64,000 nt of DNA from Tomocerus qinae (taxonomy: Eukaryota > Arthropoda > Collembola > Entomobryomorpha > Tomoceridae), in the NCBI GenBank assembly GCA_020055645.1, contig CM034547.1, forward strand, positions 7,301,280 to 7,365,279. The letters run 5' to 3'. Numbering within the stretch: the stretch's first letter is position 1; each line of letters opens with the position of its first letter. The notes under the pieces were generated by a model. It searched no databases. It saw only the letters and a list, made by a program, of their open reading frames with translations, and was not told the origin of the DNA. The translations under genes and the position numbers were made by a program. Shown here one piece after another: positions 49,831 to 64,000 of the stretch.

Positions 49831-52800
49831 ATAGAATCACAGTGGCCTTAAGTAACTGTACCAACATAGTTGAGTCCTAATGGTTGCTCTTTTAATCGTT
49901 CCGACAAGGCTGAGCGGAACCCAAAGCGGTAATCAAAAGTAAAAAAGTGGTATTTGTATTAGTAGGATTTAGCTCTGGTTGAGTAGAGTAGAGTACAGCT
50001 ATAAGGCAGAGACGAAATTAAGTTTGTTTGGAGAGAAAAGAGTGAAGATATAAATTATGGCATCGCATTGTTGATTGTATAGGATTCATTTGTAATGGAA
50101 ATGGGTGTCTTGGTTGTCGTAATGGTCGCAGTCTCAGTCTAATCTATGTCTGTGCAGATAGAGCGGATGGATAGTTTGGATTCGAGTGCACGTAGATTTC
50201 TTTGTATCCTGCAGATTTATTTATGAGTGATGCCTCGGCACGACCCAGCCATTCTACTCGAACAGATCAGACTCAGGGAAATATTAGCTGACGAGGCATG
50301 TAAAATAAAATAATCATGGCAAATCCTTTATTTGTATGCATATGCATATGAGCATGCCAACGCTACATAAACAAACAATTAAAACATGCAAACTGGTTAT
50401 TTATGTTTATGTGCGTTGTGCATGGTTTGGCTTATGTAGTGGTAGTGTCATGTCGAGTTGAGTCGTTATCTAGCTACATATTTACTACAGAGACATTTCA
50501 TTTCGTTTTACTACCTATTTCATATGAAATCGAACTAACTCGAACAATATTATAGGCCCTGCTACAATAGAATACTATGCGAGATGGACAAAAACTGAAA
50601 AAATTCAATTCCACCACAACACTTCACATAGAAACTTTTTTGTATTTATTGCTAGTGTTAGTTTGTTCATTTAGATTTACATTTGCATGAATGTAAGCAC
50701 CTACTCCTATCTAATACTTACATAACAGACGTTGTTAACTATACTATACTGTCTATTCACAATCTTTATTGTATTGTATATGAAGATTTTTTAGTTAAGT
50801 ACTTAACTGCTCTCTGTATATTATTGTTGTTATAATAAAGTGTATGGTAACTAGCAAGGATAACAGTAACAAATCAACACAGTTTTCGTTTGTACATAGA
50901 AATACATAAAGTTATGCATGCAAATTCTACGATTTACACGAGTGCTGCGCACCGCATATTGAATAGAATGGAAAAAATGAGTTAAGAAGAGATAAAAGAG
51001 CACGAGTAATATATGAGATGAGATGCCATTATCCAAGACGTAACTAATAATAATAATGGAGTGATAAGAGTCTGGCTTTCCATAGACGCTCTTGTTCTAT
51101 TGTTACTTCTTCAAGATACATTGCTATATTTCTGCTGCTGCGTACTTGACTAAGAATACTTCTAGTAAATAATAATGTAACCTTTGGTAGTAATGTACAG
51201 ATAAATTCATTATTAGCGATAAGTTGGCTTGATTGGCTACATCACAATTTACATCTCTCTGACTAAGTATAACGTATGGACATTAATTTAGCATAGTGGA
51301 GTGAGAAGGTACATCATAAAGTGGGAAAGAATACGCAAAACTCTTACAGCATGTGAATACTAACTAACTACTAGGAGTACAACTACCGACGATACTCATT
51401 AGGAAAACTACATTAACATTACATTATAAATACAATCAACAATGGAGTCGACTATCATAATATCATTCTCCACTTGTAATCCCAATTTTTTGCATAGAAA
51501 TAAATTTATTCGCATCTTTGATCTGTCTGTGTGAGCTATGCTACGCTAAGCAATGCTCCTTTGACGTAATAACTTTTTGCCTCTCTCGCAAACATAAACT
51601 TCTAACAATCCGCCTCGCAACTTGCAAGAGACATGCTAAGAATTAAGGAATCTTTAAGAGATACGATCTCCCAATTCCTACATCAACATACCTAATAGTT
51701 ACTACTACACATAGAAGTGTACATACACTGATAACAACTACTCAAACAATATCTCAGTTCCTTTATAAGGCAGACAGACGTTGTCGCATTGCTTTACATT
51801 AAATTCTTGTGTACTTATAGCCATGTGTACCTGCGTATGCATAGGATCAGAAAGGTTAAAGCTTAATTGAGACAAATAAATTACAAAAGGAGGAAAGAAT
51901 TGGAATTTAATTTGCAGAGAATTCGTCGGGTGATACTATGAAGGAATGGCTCACTTTTTTACATTTCTGCAGAGTGTATGTGTATACAGCTAAATGTTAA
52001 TTAATTATTGTAATTGGAGAAGGAAAATAAATATCTTGTGAATGTGAATTGCTTTACCTTCCTAGATTAAGTGATGCCGTTTAGCTCGGGAAAACTCTGA
52101 ACTCATCTGAATAAGTTTGTCTACATAATTCGTTTAACGTTAGAGAGTTGCAAAAAAGTTGCACTTTACCCGAGACTACATCTATTTGTTAATGTAAATT
52201 GTATTTATCTGCAGTAGTTTAGTCAGAGGAGGAAGATATAATGGGGATTTAAGTATATACCGTGAATTAGGCAAATGTCCAGCTAGATTGCAAACCAACT
52301 TAAATGAATATAAATTGTAGCTTGGGCAAAGATTGTTTAACTGGTTACCGGATAGCATAATCTGTCTGCACTTAGACCTACCTTAAGTACTAAAGTCAGT
52401 CTTGTATTACTATAAACAATAAAATAAGTATAATGTACTTAGAGACAGTTGGGATCGTAATTTGATGATTCTATGTAGGAGCTATATAGGCAGAGCATAT
52501 TATTAGTGTATTTTGTCTAAATAAATGGTTACATTTTACATAAAAGATAATTTAATAATGAATCAAGATGAGTGGAGAAGAGGAGACGAAACGAGACGAG
52601 AGAGTGTGTGTAAGTGTAGCTACATGTGCATCTATGCATAAAATGAGTTGGTGGATGTAGTCGAAATAATAAAAATAATAAATGATGATCGAACGGGAGT
52701 AATAAAGAACCAGAGATGATTGTCGAGATTGTAATGAGAATGAGATTCAATTAAAATTTAATTTAGTGAGTCCAAGTCTAATACTCTTGGTCAAGTCAAA

Positions 52801-55800
52801 AGTGCTCGCACAACACAATTAGCTATATACTTGTACATTATAGTACACAGTCTCATATAGTAGTAAGTAGTATAGCCATCTGCACATATTTTATTACCAG
52901 CAACATAACATTATAGAGGTAATCATAATATTATCAGTTCAACTCGACTCAGCCCATATGGAAATGAATAAATGAATGGGTAGGAAAACAAAATGTTAGT
53001 CTGTGTAATACAATACAATAAGATAATTAATGTGTGCATATCCATAAGTTAAGAATCAGATGGGACTTCGTGTGGGTGATGTAATGTGATGTGAGTACAA
53101 CAAAAGAAGTCCTTAGCGTATTAATATTATTATATAAGGAAAGTATAGTACTTATTATGCTGACTAGTATATGCTTGATAAGGGAATATTCTTTATGGTC
53201 GCATACCTAAGAATGAGTGCCGTTTCTATCTTACTCTATTAATCCCACTATATGTAATAATGTGGTAGTTAAACTGACTAACTAAACTACGTGCTTAATT
53301 AAGATTTGAGGCAAGCCCAAAGTCGTGCACCGAACTGCTCTCTATATATTTAACATTTAGCAGAGGATGGCGATAGACCAATAAATCCTGTAGAAATAGA
53401 GAAAGATATAGGGAAAGAAATACAATTAGGATAGGAAGGTGCAGGTGTAGAATAACAAAATAACATAAATAAACCAAACTTATGTTGTATACTCAAAGGA
53501 ATAAATGTATTCTAGCTAAGCACAATAGTATAGAGGAGATGTTCATCTGATTTGCCGATCTTTAAGACTAATTGTCAGAAATGTTTATCTGTTTATACGG
53601 AGGAGGGAATATTTGTACGTATTTCATCAAGTAAATATAGTGGTAAAAGTTTGGTCTGCCCAACGTTATTTGTATATTAATTTGCAATTTAGTGGGTTCG
53701 TACTTGTTCTAAGGCTTGCTTTCCAGGTTAAATTAGTATTAGCAACATGATGGTATGCAATGCATTAAAAGAAAACACTAGTTACTTTTAGACATTAAAT
53801 AATGAAGGTGGCCAACACCCATTGTGTGTAGTTGTAATAATGTTCTACCCGTATAACTTTCCCATTCACATAATAGTCTGTGGAGGAAAACAAATCGAGA
53901 TGATCACTTACACTAGGTCCACACTACATAAAACAAAGATGGGTTGGTTTTAATTGCATTGCGTGTAAATTGCCTATTTTTCGCACAAAAGTACTTTCGT
54001 CCTTTCCTTCCCTCTCTTCAAGTGTTGTACTTGTAATGTAATACCTAAATATCTTTGGCAGACCATTGCTTTTACGTTACGTTTGCTTTGGTCGGATTCG
54101 TTGAATTGGTCATGTCCACTCTAAAATATTATCATCTCCTTTCATATACAATTAAAGTAATTTACGAACTACAACCAAAGCAACTGCCTCGTATGACCAG
54201 AATGCTAATTACCATTATATTAAGTACACTCTAATGCATTGCATTGCTTACTCACCCAATCCAATACACAATCAACTCTGTCTATATACACATTTTTTCT
54301 CTTTCTAAATATCATATTCCCATATATACTTTATTGTAAGTAGTCATTCAATACTTACGATAGCTCTTTACAAACAAGTAATGTAATCCATTGCCCAGGC
54401 TAAACGAAACTTTAAGGATTCAGACTAAACTTAACGACTTACCTGACCAGACTACATTACAGTTGACTTACTTACATTGTTACACTACCTACACACAAAA
54501 ACAATAAAGAAATACAAATATAATTACTTCACTACGAAAGCAAAACTATCTACTAATTCCTGAATACACTTTTTCTATTGCCAATTAAATCAGCTTTATG
54601 GAAAAGAGCTATTATTTACTAGTGCTACTTACATATAGGTAAAGCAATCCTATACATAGTCACTATAGGTAGTAAACATCATGGTGAAAATGTGCTTATC
54701 TTCTCTGTACAATTTTTTGTGTTGATTTGTAATTTGTTTACTTATTTTAGTACTACGCACGATAATTTCTAAGAAAGCATTCCCATTTTCTATCTGACTG
54801 ATGACTAATTCTTTTGCTATTAGACAACAAAGTCATTGAGAAGGCCCCTGCTAAGAAAATGCTTTGTAATTTGCAAAAAAAGTGAAATAGTAGAAGTTTA
54901 GACATTTTAAACTCATGACATCTAAGATTTTATTTATCTAGTACATTGTGAAGATACTAATAGCGCACTCCATGCATATCTCCTACACTAGAAATGGTGA
55001 TGAGAAATTGAGAATATGGAAAACGATAAAGGGAAATGAAATAAAGTGAGGAGTCCCTGCCGAGAAGTTATTAAAATGTAGAGATGCAAATGAAAATTTA
55101 AATTATCGAAACGCATTAAAATGGTAATTTGTAGGGATTCCGAGTAACAAGCACACAATTACAGAGGAGCAGACAATCGTATCGTAAGATTATCAAGCTA
55201 CGAAGGAAAACTATCGCATCAGTCACTTACTGTGGGTAATCTTTATTATATCAGTTTGAGTGGTAGTTGGCTGGCAACTTTAGCTGAATTGAGTTGAGTG
55301 AGTGAGTGATATGATAAGTGAGAGCGTCCGTGAATCAGTTAATTACTAAGAGACAACGATAGAGAAGAGCCTTTGTCTTATTTATGATCCTTGCCGAGTA
55401 ATGAACGAAGCAATAAAAGCTCCACTAATAATTATCACCATTAAAATACTTGACTACCATAGCACGACATTACACATGCATGCACAGCACAACTAACGCA
55501 AATCATATTAAAATACTTGTATAAGTACTCAACTGACGATTAAGATTTACTGTCAGAGTAGTACCTGTTCTCTCTTTATAGACATGTGTACTTACCACTC
55601 CACTCTATACATTAATAGTCCTGCATACAGTAATACATACATTTATATGTAACACTTCTAATCAAATGAGCTAATTGTAAGATTTCCTGCATTTTTATTT
55701 GCGCCAGTGACAAATTCCTTCTGTCTGTTCTGTTTTGACTTTGTCTGTCATTAATAATATCTGTACTTTATTATAACCACTCTTCTTGATTGGCTTTAGT

Positions 55801-56900
55801 AGTTATTATTACAGGTAAGGTATGTTATAATTTATCTGCACACATCTACATATACAGAGATTTTTAACAATGCTGTTAATGTAGCATTAATATTAATGCA
55901 TATGTATGATGATGTTGCATTGTTTTATGTTGATCTGTCGATTAGTATTCATGGAGAGTTAATGGATGATTACTCACACTATTTCATTAGTCGAGCTACC
56001 ACAATAACACTAACTTGGAGTTCACAAACGGACAAGTTGATAGCTAATGGTGTTAACTCTAATAGAAAAATAATAATTGTTAACGAATGTAGCTATTGAT
56101 TTCTGAGTATGTAAAAGATCCCCTATAAGTAGGCACTTATATAGGTATATAGATATTGTATGTGAGATGTAGATCTATATCATTAGTTAAATGAAAAGGG
56201 CATAGTATAACCACGAAGGTTGACCGGCTTTATTTATTTCAATTAGCCTTAATTCTAATATTTAAAGGTTGTTAAATATTTTTTGTCTCTGTGTAATGTG
56301 CCATTATTGAGATAGTGGTAGATATTTAGTACAGAGATCATACTCTCCATACAAAACGATCCCCGTCCTTACTCTTGTACGGATTGCAAAAATCGAATGT
56401 CAGAATGAGCTTACAAGACAATCACTCAATATGATCAAATATCAAATCTAAAGATTTGCATGCAAAACTTCAATTCTCAGGCAATTATTATTATTTTTTG
56501 TTTCGTGGTCGTTCTTACATTATTTACTGAGTGTCTACGATCGATGCGTGGTATTGTTGGTAGCGAGTGTTCTGTCTGTTTATAAAATTATATAGTATAG
56601 AAAAATCCAAAGTTACTGTCTATCTGGATTTCATGCTTTGCATTGGGAATGACCTACCCTTCTGTTTCATAGTAGTCAAAGTAATAAGGTACACAGACAC
56701 TGAATTGAACTGAAGAAACCTGTGATTATTAGTTTAATTTCTTTTCTATGTATCTGTAAGCTGCAAATCATTTTAATTTCTTCCATCCGTCGGAAAAAGT
56801 GAAGCATAGACACTTAGTTAAGGAGCAGAGCATACTTAAGGCATGTCTCGCGTACCTACTGTTTATACACAGATAAATAACAATTGTTTACATTCATAAA
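49831..56900. other. AT-rich non-coding sequence
   Basis: No gene is recognised. A GCATATGCATATG alternation lies near 50339-50351. A purine-rich run with GAGACGAAACGAGACGAGAG lies at about 52580-52600. The 54241-54300 line is strongly C-skewed, with 18 C and 3 G. Short frames of 60-73 codons are unremarkable. Confidence 0.55.
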
Positions 56901-59900
56901 ACAAAACCCTTCGTTCAGGTGAGATTTCCCTGTTATTATTCATTTTCTTCTTCTCAGTCCGCAACAGATAGTTAAAGTGTCAAAAGAGTGGCAGAACTAT
57001 TACTATTACACATTAGCAACCTGCATCATTGCTTTCTATACTATAAAATCACTTTAGCCAGTCCTTTACCTACCTAATTGTATGCAAAAGTTAGCTGAGC
57101 AATAAAAATCCAATACAATTCTTTTCAACTTAACATAGTCCAGTCCAACAGACAATAGACACAATTTAATTGTCTGTTTATTAGTTAGTTAGCATATATC
57201 ATGCCATGCCATGTAATAATCCCATTGCTTATTGAATTGAAATGAAGTCTTGTAATTGCTTTGTAACCTATTCCCCTCAACATATAATTCTATTCAATTC
57301 TGTATTTGCAATAGTCCATACGAAATAGTGTAAATTTTACTTAAAGCAGTAGCACTAACTTCTTCTGTTTAATAATCTAATCAGGTGGTAATTCATTTTA
57401 TATGTAGCATGCAAAGCAATGCACATTTTAAAGTGAATAAGAATGTCGGCCCCACAAAGTGCACGTGAGTAAACAAATCTCAGCCCACACCAATCCTAAG
57501 CACATTAGATAAAGTAAAGCAGCGCAATAAAATGTGTATCTCATCCCTCTCTATCAATACCAATAGAGAAACTCTCTTCCAATTTTTATTCACAATTTAA
57601 TTGTCATATATGATCAAAGTATCAAATATTCGCATCACATACGAAGCATTAACATGCATTTCTACTCTCCCTCATAAAATAAAATCATTCTAAATGTTCC
57701 TATCTCAAAATCACAATGCAGCTAACTGTTCTGTGTAAGTGATGGGATTTTTTGCCGCAGAAAAGAAAATTATGTGTCTATAGCCAACACCACAGATGTT
57801 GCTGCATTGTGTGAAAATTTACATAGACTCAATGATTTGCAATCTTGGTTAGTACTTAAATTATTCAGAGAAGAATGCAAAGTAACGTGATAGGACAGCA
57901 TATAGACTCTGAGACACACTAACTCTCAAAGAAAAAGGCTTTGGATTCGCCAACACGTTTTACAATTATCCTCTTTGAATTGAGCTCCTGGGTGAAAGTC
58001 ATTAGTCTTTTAGCACTTCACCATTTAGGTACATATTTATTTCTATGACTAACAATAAGTGGAATCTGCGAGTCTGCTGACAATCGCCTACAATGCAATG
58101 TGATGTATTGTCCTCCATGTATTTCTGTATGAAGTAATCACAATGCAAAATACAACTGTAAACAAAACCAGTAAGTCATGTTTTCTATAATGATGCTCAT
58201 TCACCAAACATAGAGAGGAAATTCATACGAGTACCTAATACTAGGAACACAAAATCTAATCTCCTTTCATTTCATTAACGAGCCTGATAAAATAAATCTG
58301 AGTGAAACCTTTTATGTTTACTACAGCTTCGATAAGTCTACCCAATCGAACATTATCATAGGGAAAGATGTCTTGCATTCAGAGTGGGATTAGTGTCATT
58401 AGCTTGAGTTGACTGCATCAACTACAGATTAAAAGTTCACAAACACCAACATTTAGTTTGCAAATGAACTTTTCCTTTAATGTACCTACTTATAATTCCA
58501 TACATTAGTAATCCTTCAAACTCTAACGCATTATTTTATTCACCTCTTCAGATTTGCATCATAATTCTTTATGATTACAGATTTACTGTGTAAATGAATA
58601 ATATGCTCTGATTAAGAAATTTTTTAAGCATGTTAATACGGCTTATTGTATATCTACAAGAGATAAATAGATAAATGAAAAAATGGCAATAAAATGGAAA
58701 AGGTAGTGATGTAAGCGTCTTGTGATGTACCTAATGTACTTAGAAAAACATCATCTACAAGCGAGAGAGCAGGTCTTTAGTTTACGACCCGAATTGACTA
58801 GTTGTCAATAATACTGTACATATAGAAGAGTGATGTTAGCAAGAGTAGCAAAAGAAAAGTCATTTACATATTATGTACATGTATTAAAGTATGAAATTAC
58901 AATTGGTTCTTATAATCCATCCTGTTGAAGGTTGTTATTGCATGAGAACAGTTTAAAAATCCAGAGTATAAGTATCAGAAGACAATGTTTATGTTGTAAA
59001 AGGGATTTGGGTGGAGCGGGGAAATTTTGCAGTAATAACATTTAATACATAAAACACTCATTATTTATACCTACATATATTTATTAGTTGCGTAACAATA
59101 GCCAACTCTCTACCATGTCAGCCGTCAATAGTATTAAATTGAAGTTTGTATAGTTAATCAGATGGTAAGTTCCGATAGAGATCAATAGACAGGAGAATGT
59201 CTTGAGTTGATGCAGAATAATAAATGTTTGGCAAGAAGAGCAAGATATTAAGATAGCCAAGTAAACATGTGCAAGAGAACTAACATAAACTTACACAGGT
59301 AATAATAAATATAGTTTTGAGATAGTGCATACTGCATTTCATTACTAACTCCCTGCTATACTATGTATAAGTAGCAAGTCAAAGGCAGGAGTCAACAATC
59401 CGCTGATGTTAGTTAATGGGAATGCTATGTTAATTGTCTATATGGGCACATTGCACTCCTGCGTCCCGCACTCCTTTAGTCCCTCCATCCACAGCTAAAC
59501 GGCTGAACACCCTTCGCCTTCCACTGCTCGACTTCACTCACACTACATAAAATAGCCATCAAATGCTTTCTTCATCCTATACCACTTCGTATCAAATTTA
59601 AACCTATAATGTAAAATAATAGATGATCGTAAAATAGATAGAATAAAATGAAGAGGCGAGTTAAATCGATAGATCAGATCAGTCAGATCTGATCAGAGAG
59701 ACCAGTCCGACAATCACGCATACATAACAAAACATTCAACAGGTGGAAGAAAGCACACAATGTACATACAATTCACATTAGTGAAAATGGAACCATTTTA
59801 GATTGCTTCATTCAATGTTGCTCTGTATTTCTTTATCACAAGACTGTCTCTATTTATAATCTATTAAACATTTCACACAGTACAAATCAATATATTAATT

Positions 59901-62900
59901 AGATTGTACCGGATGACAGTAATGTTGAATAAAAAATGATGAAATTGAAAAATTATTATGATGAAGCAAGAGAGAAGGAATTGCGTTAATTTAGTACGTA
60001 TTGGCATTGAGTTGGTATTTGTAGTGAATAGAATAGGAAATGTTGACCATGGCCAGGTTGTCTTGAAATATGTTGGAAGCATTCTACAGAGCATTCATAT
60101 TTCATAAATCTTAGAATCGTAAATAGAGACTAGTACATCCCAAAAGCGAAGATTGCACTCGCCCATCGATTACCTAAAGAAAACAGAAGGGAATATTAAA
60201 GTCTTTAGAATCATTTGCTAATTTCCATTCAGAGTTGTAAATAAGTCGAAAGAATCCTTCCCATCTGAATTATTGCACACAGAAATTATAGCCAAATGCA
60301 TTTTTTAACGAATCTCTTGTCTTAGACAGCAACTTGTAAAGATTTGCATCGCACTCTGAGAATTATTATTAACTACTCTTCTGAGGTCTTACATGCGTTG
60401 AAACTCCTGGCAGGGCTATAGAGTACTTTGAAATATGTTCTATTAATTGTAAATATGTATTTTTTGCAGTGAGACTTTTCGATAGAATTTCTCTTTTGTC
60501 TGGTCTATCCTATCGGGGTTAAGTGGTTCTTTGCAGATGGTCAAACACTAAACTGAAACGTGTAGTTCTAAGATATGTACTGTTAGGAGGGCTAAGGAGA
60601 GGCTGCAGAAGTAAGTAAGTGAGCTGCCGTGTCCTGGCCTGTCGTTATCTCGGAATGAGTCTCAGTGTATGCATAATAAAGGCCAATCGAATCTTCAACA
60701 GAAGGATCTTACTTACTTATTGGCTATTTTACGAGTTGACTTCTCATCTCGTCACTCGTAAATAATGCCGTTTCGTTTGCAGACAGAGACTCCTACTCAT
60801 TCACACTTATCCTTCTTTCCTCACTCATTTTACAATCACCTCGCTTGTTTATTTCACTGCAATTTGCAAAATTGCAACTTGTCACTTACCCTGTTACTGC
60901 TATATTACACTTGGCTATTAAATTAACTTTGCCAATTGCCATCACTATCGCACATTCATTATTTCTGAATTGTGAATTATGATTTGCCTTACTTGGCTTC
61001 ACGAACACATGTTTAGTCTTTAAGATTCGTCAATCAGTAAAATACTTGTAATGATATAACCTATTTGAGTTTCGAGCACAATCCATTCCATTCTGTTTGT
61101 CTGAACCAAAGACAGACATATGTCAGGATTCGCAAGTATTGTTATAAATAGGTCAAAAATGTATGAATTAATTTCAATTATTGATGATAAATATTTTAGT
61201 AATCCGACGTTCAAAAATAATAAATAGAAGAATATTAAATATGACGTATATTTGTAGGTTTAGGTCTTTCACGCCCGTTAATACATTAATTTCTTTAAAG
61301 GAATCAGTTTATTGATAGTCCTAATGCATTTTTATCTAATATTACAACTTTATCTAATGTTAGGTGTAAAACTCAATGGTAGTAAGTACATCAACTACAG
61401 TTATCTAGTAGGCAAATAAAATGACATTAAAGGAAGAACTGTACATGGTCTGTGTAGTGCACGAAGTAAACAGCATGTGTCATTTAAGAGTGCAAGAGGT
61501 AAGAAGTGTATTTTTCATGTTTGTTTTAGGATTCGCTGCATTAGTATGTTATTAAAAAGAAAGAAGCAGACAAGGAGGGAGCTCGACACGCAAACATCAC
61601 TATTTACTATTGAATTGCAATTCTATATGTATGAAATAAAAGTCTCTAAAAGAGTCCGTCGGTTCAGTCATGTTTGCGTCTCGTCTTTTTTATTTGCCGA
61701 GAAAAACATTGAACTGTTCATTTTCTAATTTCACAGCTCGTGCAAACCGGAATAATCTTTGTCTCATCGCACACATACACAAACACAAGTATATAATAGT
61801 ACGTGCATTGTTACAACAGCATGCCTGCATTACACAAAAGCACAACTCATAATACTTGTCATCCTTTCTTCTCATGAAAGACAAATACACATAAATACTA
61901 CAAGAAAAAGTTTGTTTCTTGGAAAAAAAATTACGATTACAATTATTTCCATGTGGGCTACGGTTCTTTTATTACATTTTACCATTGCAATGTGGAATAT
62001 TTATTTTGTTTTCCACTGGGGCACTGCTCAAACTCAAAACTCTGGGCCTTACAATTAACTTGAGCTTTAGATAACATTTTAAGTATTTTGTGTACATTTC
62101 AAATAAGAATGACAAGCTAATAGCTCCATATATCAATTGGTGTTCGCCGTGCGCTACTCTTCTGTTATTTTCTCTGAGGAAAATAATAAGAGGAAAATAC
62201 CTGCGAACAAAATGAGTACAGAAAAGGTTGAGGAGCAAAAAGTAGCTGAAACTGAAAAGCAAGCAATATATAAGCCAGAGGAGAGAAACTTTATTATCAA
62301 GACTAACTCCCTACTTTACATTACCTACATTCTATTACATTAATTCGATGTTTGCTTTTGATTTAATAACAAGTTTTCTCATTTAATAGGTAACCGCGAA
62401 TGCGTCCGCCCGCTTGCTTCTTCATTTTAATCGGCCATTTAATGAATATCTACCCTGAAAACAAATAGTAACATACAGTAACGGCCAACGCACCACATCA
62501 ACCATCCCAGCCACTCATTGCTCAAAAGGAAAACGCGACTCGGAGAAATATTTAGACTAGACTCTCATACTAAATTCTAACAAATAATGAGCCATAATTA
62601 AAATTATTTATTGCTTATTCCTTATATTCAAGTATTTAAGGCATTTATTTAAACACTCGTGCACTTTTTATCAATTTCCTGTGTTAGTCCATTTTACGAC
62701 GAGGCTTTAGGTTGTAATGATTTATTCACGTAAAGATATGGAAATGGAAGTTTCCCTAAACATCCCTACCATTTGGATCATTTTTCGAAACTTTGATTTC
62801 TTCTTATTTTTCCTGCACGTGAAATAGGAAATTGCAATTTAAGTAGAGCCATTTTCATATTTTTCACAATTTTCTGATGTTAATTGGTATTGGTATAGTA

Positions 62901-64000
62901 TTATACTAATTTGTAGCGATAAATATCAACAAGACTATTGTATTTTTCACATGTCAGTGTTTGTTCTACAAGAAAAACAGTTTTTTGTCCTTTAACAGTT
63001 AAGTTGACGTTTGTAGGTGCTACTAGCACTAATAAGCTAACAACTGCATGCCATGCAACAATGAGACTGGGTGTTGATGTATACTTCTCAAAGAAAAAAA
63101 TGTGATATTAAAAAACAGTTCAACACCTACACTCTTCAATCGTATATCAACACATCAGACATGCACATCAAGAAAATAAACCGAACAAGATTGACTTCAT
63201 TCACAAATCTCAGATGTACTTAAACTGCCTAGAAAAACTTTCAACTAAGATTCAGAAAAATATATTGCTTACTAAGTGCGAATGTTCTCCTAAGTTCGTT
63301 CTTCATAGTCAAGAATACATTATTTTGATTCAACATTGGAATTAATATTTTGATTAAAAATCGCTCTATAAAATACACACAAATGATAATTTTCTTTAAA
63401 ATTACATTGTAGATAAATTGTCGAAAAACGTGGAGAGCACCGAGTGAGGCAAATAGAGTCAGGTAAAGTGAGAGGGGAAAATGGAGAAGTTAGTCCACAC
63501 ATTCCGATGGATTTTATATAGACACACCAATTTATTTAGCATCAGAGAAGAGTGGAGGGATAGATTTACGTGTCCTGTAATTGTGTTAATGTCGTTCTAG
63601 AGTACGTACCAGTTATTTTATGTTCACTAAAGCGTTAATTCATTAATTCCTCTCTATAATAATGTATTGATGAATAAAAATGTGTTACGCATTGAATATA
63701 CAAAATTAGTGTATCATATCAGTACATAGTTCTGTGTTTTCAAATACGAAATCAATAAAATCAGTACACGTAACATAAGATTGCGAAAAAATTTGTAGAA
63801 AATGGTACATACTTTTGATTTGCGACAATTGTAGCACTAATGTAAACTAAATAAATAAATGTTTATTACTACGAACCACATTAGTTCATAGTTTGGAAAC
63901 ATTTGACTTATATAGCTACGCACAAATGAAGATAAGATCTACAAGACGAAGCAAGTCTGAATTTGGCATGTTTTTTTGTAATTTTCTCATTTTCTCTATG
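56901..64000. other. AT-rich non-coding sequence
   Basis: No gene is recognised. An imperfect palindromic cluster of GATCAGATC words lies near 59671-59698. Overlapping frames of 60-99 codons at 61477-62343 lie on both strands, and none has a recognisable motif. A TAAATAAATAAAT simple repeat lies near 63848-63860. The window ends in AT-rich sequence. Confidence 0.5.

Overview
This 64 kb window looks like non-coding DNA from a eukaryote. It is strongly AT-rich on both strands, and no reading frame exceeds 185 codons. I see no operon-like gene spacing, ribosome binding sites, tRNA-like B boxes or rRNA. The mobile elements are short palindromic ones of the kind common in animal genomes. An arthropod, perhaps an insect, is my best guess for the source, but no diagnostic gene is present. 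The window could be a gene desert or the inside of a very long intron, and the sequence alone does not decide between them.

Layout. From 1 to about 31.6 kb there is unique-looking AT-rich sequence. It holds short simple repeats, a diverged foldback near 23.7-24.3 kb, and blocks of strong G-versus-C strand asymmetry (sharpest at 27.44-27.69 kb). From 31.66 to 36.92 kb there is a dense cluster of inverted-repeat structures: (1) an 834 bp element with terminal inverted repeats (31662-32495); (2) a 206 bp TA-flanked palindromic MITE nested inside it (31898-32103); (3) a 1.6 kb head-to-head palindromic satellite made of six plus six copies of a ~132 bp monomer (34161-35770); (4) a 336 bp foldback with ~138 bp arms (35991-36326); (5) a 375 bp TA-flanked palindromic MITE (36484-36858); and (6) a 27 bp tandem duplication just after it. 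From 36.9 to 64 kb the sequence is again AT-rich and unremarkable apart from one perfect 15 bp-stem hairpin (37809-37852) and more skewed blocks.

No protein-coding gene is called. The longest open frames (32694-33251 minus, 43728-44150 plus, 4706-5074 minus) have low-complexity Ser/Leu/Phe/Ile-rich or unrecognisable translations, and the longest of these is explained by local base composition. The main signal is the foldback cluster, above all the 132 bp head-to-head satellite, which could form a long hairpin if transcribed. Similarity statements come from reading by eye; no alignment or database search was run.
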